NCBI GenBank assembly: GCA_905211185.1 | Contig: CAJLZR010000010.1 | Location: 1-11,887 of the forward strand | Length of the DNA stretch: 11,887 nucleotides | Direction of reading: 5' to 3' | Source of the DNA: an uncultured Oscillospiraceae bacterium | GTDB taxonomy: Bacteria; Bacillota_A; Clostridia; Oscillospirales; Acutalibacteraceae | Shown here: positions 6,081 through 11,887 of the stretch, one piece after another | Numbering within the stretch: position 1 is the first letter of the stretch | Layout of the letters: the number at the start of each line of letters is the position of its first letter | Made by a program: the position numbers and the translations under genes | The notes under the pieces: model-generated | What the model saw: only the letters and a program-made list of their open reading frames with translations | Database searches by the model: none | What the model was told of the DNA's origin: nothing

Positions 6081-7517
6081 TTGAAAGACTCATATGAATC
6101 TCCTTTATCGAAAAGATATGCAAGTACTGAAATGAATTATATATTTTCGGCAAACAACAAATTTACTCTTTGGAGAAAATTATGGATTGCTCTTGCAGAA
6201 GCCGAAAAGGAATTGGGGCTTGACATCTCCGATGAGCAGATAAACGAGATGAAAAGCAATGTTCAAAATATAAATTATGAAGATGCGGAAGCAAGAGAAA
6301 AAGAGGTTCGGCATGATGTAATGTCCCACGTTTATGCCTTTGGGAAACAATGCCCAAAAGCCGCTCCTATTATTCATTTGGGGGCAACCTCATGCTTTGT
6401 GGGAGATAACACCGATATTATAATAATGCATCAAGCTTTAGATGTTATAAAATCAAAAGTTATAAAGGTAATTGATTTACTTTCAAAATTTGCTCTTAAA
6501 TATAAAAGCATTCCAACCCTATCTTTTACTCATTTCCAGCCTGCTCAACCAACAACGGTCGGAAAAAGAGCAACTCTTTGGATTCAGGATTTAATGATGG
6601 ATATGGACTGCCTTTCGTATGCTCAAAAATCTTTAAAACTGCTCGGCTGTAAAGGTACAACGGGTACACAGGCAAGCTTTTTAGCTCTTTTTGATAATGA
6701 TGACGAAAAGGTAAAAAAACTGGAAGAAAAGATAGCGGAAAAAATGGGTGGCTTTAAATGTTTTGAAGTTTCAGGACAAACTTATACCAGAAAACTCGAT
6801 AGCTTAGTGCTTTCATCGCTATCTTTTGTTGCACAAAGCGCCGCAAAGTTTTCAAATGATATAAGGCTCTTGCAGCACCTTAAAGAAATCGAAGAACCTT
6901 TTGAAAAAAATCAAATCGGCTCCTCTGCAATGCCGTATAAAAGAAACCCCATGCGCTGCGAGCGCATTGCCGCACTTGCAAGATTTGTAATAGCAAATTC
7001 CTTAAATGCCCCACTTACTGCCTCTGCACAGTGGTTTGAACGTACGCTCGATGATTCCGCAAACAGGCGGCTTTCAATATCGGAATCGTTCTTGGCATTA
7101 GATGGAATACTTGGCATATATATTAACGTAGCAAATGGATTAGTGGTCAATGAAAAAGTAATAGAAAACCATTTGAAAGATGAACTTCAGTTTATGTCCA
7201 CGGAAACAATTCTGATGGAAGCCGTAAAATCAGGCGGAAACCGCCAAACACTACATGAAAAAATTCGTAAATACTCTATGGAAGAATCTGCATCAATAAA
7301 AGAATTCGGATATGAAAACAACTTGCTCGAAAAGATTCTTGCCGACGAGGATTTTAATCTTTCAAAAAAGCAAATCGAGAAAATTAAAGATCCCAAAAAC
7401 TACATAGGAAGGGCTCCCGAGCAAACCGAAGAATATATAACAAACACTGTTTTACCGTTTCTTGAAAAAAACAAAGAATACGATAATATTACAGAAGATA
7501 ATCAAGTTAATGTTTAA
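6081..7517 (+). CDS. purB: Adenylosuccinate lyase
   Basis: PurB cleaves SAICAR to AICAR and adenylosuccinate to AMP, releasing fumarate, in purine synthesis. I place the start at the TTG at 6081, eight bases after GGAGG (6068-6072). This gives MKDSYESPLSKRYASTEMNY, which matches the usual N-terminus of clostridial PurB, and 478 aa, the normal length. The in-frame ATG at 6066 overlaps the ribosome site and is unlikely. Family marks are H151 in LSFTHFQPAQPTTVGKRATL and the fumarase/lyase signature SSAMPYKRNPMRCE beginning at about residue 281, with the catalytic serine in that flexible loop. The enzyme is an all-helical homotetramer whose active sites are shared between subunits. purA follows after 26 bases, so both enzymes of the IMP-to-AMP branch are probably made from one transcript. 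Confidence 0.95.
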   Translation: MKDSYESPLSKRYASTEMNYIFSANNKFTLWRKLWIALAEAEKELGLDISDEQINEMKSNVQNINYEDAEAREKEVRHDVMSHVYAFGKQCPKAAPIIHLGATSCFVGDNTDIIIMHQALDVIKSKVIKVIDLLSKFALKYKSIPTLSFTHFQPAQPTTVGKRATLWIQDLMMDMDCLSYAQKSLKLLGCKGTTGTQASFLALFDNDDEKVKKLEEKIAEKMGGFKCFEVSGQTYTRKLDSLVLSSLSFVAQSAAKFSNDIRLLQHLKEIEEPFEKNQIGSSAMPYKRNPMRCERIAALARFVIANSLNAPLTASAQWFERTLDDSANRRLSISESFLALDGILGIYINVANGLVVNEKVIENHLKDELQFMSTETILMEAVKSGGNRQTLHEKIRKYSMEESASIKEFGYENNLLEKILADEDFNLSKKQIEKIKDPKNYIGRAPEQTEEYITNTVLPFLEKNKEYDNITEDNQVNV

Positions 7518-7543
7518 GTTTAAAAATTTTGGAGTGAATAATT

Positions 7544-8821
7544 ATGATAAAAGCAATAGTTGGCGCCAATTGGGGCGATGAAGGGAAAGGAAAAATAACT
7601 GACTGTTTGGCAAGCGAGTCGGATATAGTCATAAGATTTCAGGGAGGGAGCAACGCAGGACACACTATAATAAATAATTACGGAAAATTCGCACTGCACC
7701 AGCTTCCTTCGGGCGTATTCTATCAAAACATAACAAACGTAATAGGCAACGGAGTTGCGCTGAGCGTTGAAAACTTAGAAAAAGAGCTACAAATGCTAAA
7801 AGACGCAAATATACCAATGCCAAATCTTTTGATTTCAGATCGTACACAAATCGTTATGCCATATCATAAACTTTTTGACGTATATGAAGAAGAAAGGTTG
7901 TTTTCAAAAAAATTCGGTTCAACAAAATCAGGTATTGCACCTTTTTATTCAGATAAAGCATCAAAAATCGGAATTCAAGTAGGTCAATTATTCGGAGATT
8001 TACAAGAACTGCGTGAAAAATTAGAAAATATACTATCTATTAAGAACACTTTACTTGAACATCTTTATAAAAAACCAATTCTAAATATAGATGAGATTTT
8101 TGAAAAATTAATGCATTATAAAGAAGTGTTAAAGCCATTCGTTGGCGACAGCGCTGCGTTTATATATGAGGCCGTAAAAAGCGGTAAAAATATTTTGCTC
8201 GAAGGTCAGCTTGGCGCCCTCAAAGATATGGATTTCGGAATATATCCGATGGTGACATCTTCAAACACAATTGCAGGCTACGGCGCCGTGGGGGCAGGCA
8301 TTCCGCCCTACGAAATAAAAGAAATCATAACGGTTGTTAAAGCTTATTCAAGCGCTGTGGGAGCCGGAGAATTTGTAAGTGAAATATTTGGAGAAGAAGC
8401 CGATGAGCTCCGAAAACGCGGCGGAGATTGCGGAGAATACGGCGCAACTACGGGAAGGCCGCGCCGAATGGGCTGGCTTGATTTAGTCGCCACCAGCTAT
8501 GGATGCCGAGTTCAAGGTGCCACAATGATTGCATTTACAGTTCTTGACGCACTTGGATATTTAGACGAAATAAAAGTATGTACGGGCTACGAAATAGACG
8601 GCAAAGTCACGCAAAACTTCCCGGCGCCGTATAAACTTAAATATGCAAAACCCGTATACGAAACCTTACCCGGCTGGAAATGCGATATATCAAATATTAA
8701 AAATTATTCTGATCTGCCCGAAGAATGCAAAAACTATATAAAATTTGCGGAAGAATATATCGGTATTCCAATTAAAATATTATCAAACGGACCATCAAGA
8801 GATAATATAATTTACAGATAA
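7544..8821 (+). CDS. purA: Adenylosuccinate synthetase
   Basis: PurA joins IMP and aspartate using GTP to form adenylosuccinate, the substrate of PurB encoded just upstream. The 425-aa protein starts at an ATG eight bases after a GGAGTG site. The GTP/Mg loop GDEGKGK is at 11-17 with the catalytic D12, and the catalytic H40 lies in FQGGSNAGHTI. The aspartate/GTP loop ATTGRPRRMGWLD and the C-terminal SNGPSRD are also in place. Two spots differ from the common form: the loop is preceded by NW rather than QW, and the IMP-contact segment reads EGQLGALKDMDFG where most PurA proteins have EGAQG followed by a similar tail. This suggests a divergent clade rather than a broken enzyme, because the other catalytic residues remain. 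The stop overlaps the spacer of the glmS promoter, and no terminator separates it from glmS. Confidence 0.95.
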   Translation: MIKAIVGANWGDEGKGKITDCLASESDIVIRFQGGSNAGHTIINNYGKFALHQLPSGVFYQNITNVIGNGVALSVENLEKELQMLKDANIPMPNLLISDRTQIVMPYHKLFDVYEEERLFSKKFGSTKSGIAPFYSDKASKIGIQVGQLFGDLQELREKLENILSIKNTLLEHLYKKPILNIDEIFEKLMHYKEVLKPFVGDSAAFIYEAVKSGKNILLEGQLGALKDMDFGIYPMVTSSNTIAGYGAVGAGIPPYEIKEIITVVKAYSSAVGAGEFVSEIFGEEADELRKRGGDCGEYGATTGRPRRMGWLDLVATSYGCRVQGATMIAFTVLDALGYLDEIKVCTGYEIDGKVTQNFPAPYKLKYAKPVYETLPGWKCDISNIKNYSDLPEECKNYIKFAEEYIGIPIKILSNGPSRDNIIYR

Positions 8822-8839
8822 AATAAATACCTGTATAAT
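8811..8839 (+). promoter_or_regulatory. glmS promoter overlapping the 3' end of purA
   Basis: TTTACA (8811-8816, 5 of 6) and a perfect TATAAT (8834-8839) are exactly 17 bases apart. The -35 lies inside the last purA codons. Transcription would start near 8846, leaving only about 43 nt before the glmS ATG. The glmS ribozyme (over 100 nt) that controls this gene in many Firmicutes therefore cannot be present in the leader. Confidence 0.78.
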
Positions 8840-8888
8840 TAAAGTATCTGAAAATCAATCTACAATAACTCAAGGAGTGTATAAAAGT

Positions 8889-10718
8889 ATGTGTGGCATA
8901 GTAGGATATATCGGAAAAGGCAATGCTCTACCATTTTTAATTCAAGGTTTATCTAAACTTGAATACAGAGGCTATGATTCTTCCGGAGTTGCCTTATATA
9001 ACAACGGAAAAATAGAAGTAACAAAAAAACAGGGCAGATTAAAAGTTCTTGAAGACATTCTGGATACTGAAAAAATAGAAAACGTTCATTTGGGAATAGG
9101 TCATACTCGCTGGGCAACTCATGGCAATCCTTCTGATATAAATGCTCATCCGCATATGTGCCAATCGGGTAAAATTGCTTTGGTTCATAACGGAATAATC
9201 GAAAACTATATCGATTTAAAAAATCAATTGACCAAAAACGGTACTAAGTTTAAATCCGAAACAGATACAGAGGTTGCCGTTCAGCTTTTAGGCTGGCTTT
9301 ATAACGGCAATATGTTTGAAACTATTAAAAAAGCTGTTGGCATGATGCAAGGCGCTTTTGCTTTTGGAATAGTTTGCTCGGACTACCCCGATACCCTCTT
9401 TGCGGTAAAAAAAGATAGCCCCCTTATCATCGGAATCGGAAAAGATGAAAACTACATAGCTTCCGATATTCCCGCCGTACTTTCCAAAACGAAAGAAATT
9501 TGCAGACTAAAAGAAAAACAGATTGCTGTTTTGACTGAAAATGATGTTCAATTATTTGATTTTGAAGGAAATCCTGCAGAAAAAATTATAACCACAGTAA
9601 ATTGGAGTGTGGATGCCGCCGAAAAGAATAATTATGAGCACTTTATGATGAAAGAAATCATGGAGCAACCTAATGTTATCTCCGCAACTATATCTCCACG
9701 CCTTAAAGACCATGTTATAAAATTAGACGACATAAACTTTACAAAGGAATACTTAGAAAATTTAAATAAAATTTGTATAGTCGCATGTGGCTCCGCTTAC
9801 CATGTGGGATGCGTTGCGAAATACTTTATAGAAAAATTCACAAGGAAGCCCGTAGAAGTAGATTTAGCTTCTGAATTTAGATACCGCTCCCCTATTATCG
9901 ATAAAAACACTTTGGTAATAATAATAAGCCAGTCCGGAGAAACGGCAGATAGCTTAGCGGCGCTAAGAGAAGCAAAAGCTTTAGGTGCAAGAGTACTTTC
10001 TATCGTAAACGTTGTTGGCAGTTCCATAGCCAACGAATCCGATGACGTGCTCTATACCTGGGCGGGCCCCGAAATTGCCGTTGCAACAACCAAGGCATAC
10101 AGCACCCAGCTTTCGCTTACATATTTGTTTGCATTATACGTAGGCAAAATCTTAAATCAAATAAGCGATGAAGAGTATAAGAAATGCATCGAAAGCATAG
10201 AATTGTTGCCGAAAAAAATTTCTGAAATACTTAATAAAAAAGAACAGATTGAAAAAATTGCCGAAAAGTATTATAAAACCGAAAAGATATTCTTTATCGG
10301 CAGAAACGTTGACTACGCCGTTTGTATGGAAGGCTCCCTTAAATTAAAAGAAATTTCTTACATTCACTCCGAAGCTTATGCCGCTGGAGAATTAAAGCAT
10401 GGAACAATTTCTCTTATCGACGATGAAACTTTAGTTATAGCAGTTGCCACTTTAGATGAAATTTTTGATAAAACCGTAAGCAACATAAGGGAAGTCCGCT
10501 CCAGAGGCGCAAAAGTTTTGGCTATAACAACCGAAGATAAATCGGAAAAAATATCCCTAGTTGCAGATGATATTATATATGTTCCGAAAACATACGATTC
10601 GACCACTCCTTCCATATCCGTTATTCCATTACAATTGCTTTCTTACCATGTGGCAAAATTAAGAGGTTGCGATATCGATAAACCAAGAAATTTGGCAAAA
10701 TCAGTTACTGTGGAATAA
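8889..10718 (+). CDS. glmS: Glutamine-fructose-6-phosphate aminotransferase (isomerizing)
   Basis: GlmS makes glucosamine-6-phosphate from fructose-6-phosphate and glutamine, the first step towards UDP-GlcNAc and peptidoglycan. The start must be the ATG at 8889 because the next residue, Cys, becomes the N-terminal nucleophile of the class II glutaminase (MCGIVGYIGKGNALP). The in-frame GTG at 8877 overlaps the AGGAG site. The 609-aa length is typical. Glutaminase motifs are RGYDSSG, HTRWATHG and SETDTEV. Two SIS sugar-isomerase domains follow: the first with CGSAYHVG, SQSGETADS (S347) and ATTKAYSTQL, the second with EGSLKLKEISY and AYAAGELKHG. The C-terminus KPRNLAKSVTVE is the conserved lid. 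It has its own promoter but no ribozyme. Placement between purA and guaA is unusual. It shares glutamine use with GuaA, which follows after 39 bases. Confidence 0.96.
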   Translation: MCGIVGYIGKGNALPFLIQGLSKLEYRGYDSSGVALYNNGKIEVTKKQGRLKVLEDILDTEKIENVHLGIGHTRWATHGNPSDINAHPHMCQSGKIALVHNGIIENYIDLKNQLTKNGTKFKSETDTEVAVQLLGWLYNGNMFETIKKAVGMMQGAFAFGIVCSDYPDTLFAVKKDSPLIIGIGKDENYIASDIPAVLSKTKEICRLKEKQIAVLTENDVQLFDFEGNPAEKIITTVNWSVDAAEKNNYEHFMMKEIMEQPNVISATISPRLKDHVIKLDDINFTKEYLENLNKICIVACGSAYHVGCVAKYFIEKFTRKPVEVDLASEFRYRSPIIDKNTLVIIISQSGETADSLAALREAKALGARVLSIVNVVGSSIANESDDVLYTWAGPEIAVATTKAYSTQLSLTYLFALYVGKILNQISDEEYKKCIESIELLPKKISEILNKKEQIEKIAEKYYKTEKIFFIGRNVDYAVCMEGSLKLKEISYIHSEAYAAGELKHGTISLIDDETLVIAVATLDEIFDKTVSNIREVRSRGAKVLAITTEDKSEKISLVADDIIYVPKTYDSTTPSISVIPLQLLSYHVAKLRGCDIDKPRNLAKSVTVE

Positions 10719-10757
10719 TAAAAAACAATTCAAATAAAAAGATAGGATGTGCTTACC

Positions 10758-11594
10758 ATAGACGACTCTTACTCCAATTTATCAAGTGAAAAAATATTAA
10801 TTTTGGATTTTGGCGGTCAGTATAGCCAACTTATAGCAAGAAGAGTCCGTGAACTAAATGTTTACTGCGAAGTAAAAAGCTATAAAACTGATATTTCTAA
10901 AATAAAATCCGAAAACTATAAAGGCATAATATTTTCCGGTGGCCCAAACAGTGTGTATCTTGAAAATTCCCCAACATGCGATAGGGAAATTTTTAGTCTT
11001 GGCATTCCGGTTTTGGGAATTTGCTATGGCGCTCAGTTAATGGCATATCTTTTGGGCGGAAAAGTTGATAAAACTACGACCAGTGAATATGGCAACACGG
11101 AAGTATCGTTTAAATCAAAAAATGGTTCTTTGCTTACAAAAAATCTTTCCGAAAAAAGCATATGGTGGATGAGCCATACCGATTATATTTCTAAAATACC
11201 GCCGGCATTTAAAATAACGGGCATAAGCCACGACTGCCCAGTTGCATGCATGGAAAACACCGAAAAAAATCTTTTCGGCGTGCAATTTCACCCGGAAGTT
11301 AATCATTCAGCCGAAGGTAAGATACTTCTTAAAACTTTTCTTTACGATATTTGCAAATGTAGCGGAACTTGGAAAATAGATTCATTTATCGAAAATAAAA
11401 TAGAAGAACTCAGAAAAAAAATAGGCAATAAAAAAGTAATCTGCGCTTTATCCGGTGGCGTGGATTCCTCTGTTGCCGCAACGATACTTCATAAAGCCAT
11501 CGGAGCGCAACTGACCTGTATATTTGTAGATCACGGATTACTCAGAAAAAATGAAGCCGACCAGGTAGAAAACACTTTTAAAAATAAATTCAAT
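10758..11594 (+). CDS. guaA: GMP synthase (glutamine-hydrolysing), 5' half only, cut at a junction; ATA start likely
   Basis: GuaA aminates XMP to GMP with glutamine and ATP. About 279 of the usual 510-odd residues are present. The class I glutaminase is complete ([20 protein letters not shown]; nucleophile C89 in [10 protein letters not shown]178 and E180 in GVQFHPEV). The ATP-pyrophosphatase begins with the P-loop SGGVDSS (232-238) and [11 protein letters not shown]. After KNKFNM the similarity stops abruptly: the rest of the synthetase and the dimerisation domain are missing, and a foreign lipoprotein reads on in frame. The N-terminus is odd. The expected position for Met is ATA at 10758, eight bases after an AGGATG site. 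The only upstream in-frame start, GTG at 10749, overlaps that site. Either ATA is used, or it is a base error for ATG. It probably shares the glmS transcript. Confidence 0.9.
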
Positions 11595-11605
11595 ATGAAA
11601 AGAAA
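11570..11605. other. Chimeric junction: clostridial guaA to Bacteroidetes lipoprotein
   Basis: GuaA similarity holds through [11 protein letters not shown] and ends there, exactly where a lipoprotein signal peptide begins. The reading frame is kept across the join, giving a misleading fused frame from 10758 to the window end. The exact point is blurred because AATATGAA-like sequence could belong to either side. No terminal repeats, integrase or target duplication were seen, so an assembly misjoin is the simplest explanation. Confidence 0.8.
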
Positions 11606-11887
11606 CAGTTTTAAATGGTGTGTTTATACATTTCTATTTCTTGGGATAGGAATGGTATCTTGCGCTGACGAGGATTTAATGACTTATGAAGATGTTCCTC
11701 GAATTTATTTTAAATATGCTGATGCATCCTCTTCCGACTTTGGAGAAAATGAAGATCAGATCACTGTTAATATGGGATATGACAGGCCGTTGAAAAACGA
11801 CAGTATCATTAAGATTCCTATCAAACTAATGGGACGAGTTTCGGAAACAGACCGGGCGGTAAAAGTAGTGATGATACCTGAAGAATC
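11595..11887 (+). CDS. Bacteroidetes-type surface lipoprotein, DUF4843-like, N-terminal part (runs off window end)
   Basis: From the ATG at 11595 the frame encodes [20 protein letters not shown] and then VSC|ADED, a lipoprotein signal peptide with lipidated Cys at 23. It is followed by acidic residues, as in the surface-export signal of Bacteroidetes lipoproteins. The next part ([20 protein letters not shown], then [20 protein letters not shown]) matches my memory of DUF4843 proteins. These are encoded with SusC/SusD-like pairs and PKD-domain lipoproteins in Bacteroides-type glycan-uptake loci. 97 codons are visible before the window ends. There is no Shine-Dalgarno site, as usual in Bacteroidetes. 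Nothing else in the window is of this origin, so the gene almost certainly comes from a different genome. The family name is less sure than the lipoprotein call. Confidence 0.8.
   Translation, partial: MKRNSFKWCVYTFLFLGIGMVSCADEDLMTYEDVPRIYFKYADASSSDFGENEDQITVNMGYDRPLKNDSIIKIPIKLMGRVSETDRAVKVVMIPEE

Noticed and set aside
8840..8888. glmS ribozyme upstream of glmS
   Set aside because: The leader after the promoter is about 43 nt, far too short, and none of the ribozyme core is recognisable.
8877..8888. GTG start of GlmS at 8877
   Set aside because: It overlaps the ribosome site and would put four residues before the Met-Cys, whereas Cys must become the N-terminal residue.
10758..11887. A genuine GuaA-lipoprotein fusion protein
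   Set aside because: The frame is continuous, but the second part begins with a full Sec/lipobox signal peptide, which would be useless inside a cytosolic enzyme. Half of GuaA is also missing.
1..11887. Mobile element, prophage or CRISPR array
   Set aside because: No transposase, integrase, terminal inverted repeats, phage genes or regular repeat-spacer pattern were seen on either strand.

Overview
The window reads as a low-GC Gram-positive (Firmicutes, probably Clostridia) chromosomal segment from about position 1 to 11,594. The evidence is the AT-rich DNA, strong AGGAGG-type ribosome sites, and near-consensus sigma-A-type promoters with 17-base spacers. A YabE-like DUF348/G5/3D cell-wall protein, the TrmK-YqfO gene pair and a two-domain zinc-ribbon protein of clostridial type point the same way. 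The last ~290 bases do not fit. They encode the N-terminus of a Bacteroidetes-type outer-membrane lipoprotein, joined in frame to a guaA gene that is cut off halfway. This looks like a junction between two genomes, most simply a metagenome assembly chimera.

Layout. 1-321 (-): 5' part of tsaC/ywlC (threonylcarbamoyl-AMP synthase). 461-1207 (+): a secreted, basic, cysteine-rich protein of unknown function with four CxxC pairs, converging on 1323-2522 (-), a DUF348-G5-3D cell-wall protein. A shared hairpin terminator lies between them. 2523-2975: a long AT-rich divergent intergenic region with a clear promoter for the 3D gene. 2976-3854 (+): a two-repeat DUF11-like beta-sandwich protein with no visible export signal. 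3965-3993: a strong promoter followed by a 72-nt tRNA-Lys(UUU)-like element with several broken pairs (4014-4085), then a 107-aa double zinc-ribbon protein (4117-4440) and a terminator. 4516-5982: trmK and yqfO. 6003-6031: a near-consensus promoter driving purB (TTG start) and probably purA. 8811-8839: a promoter overlapping the end of purA and driving glmS, then truncated guaA, whose best-placed start codon is ATA.

How the genes fit together. purB and purA make AMP from IMP (PurB also acts earlier in the pathway). GuaA makes GMP from XMP. GlmS makes glucosamine-6-phosphate for peptidoglycan. GlmS and GuaA both consume glutamine. TsaC and TrmK modify tRNA. The tRNA-like element and zinc-ribbon gene sit immediately upstream of trmK, so several genes here have a tRNA theme. 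No mobile element, CRISPR array or phage gene was seen. The items most worth checking are the chimeric junction, the degenerate tRNA-like element under its own strong promoter, the secreted CxxC-rich protein and the ATA start of guaA.
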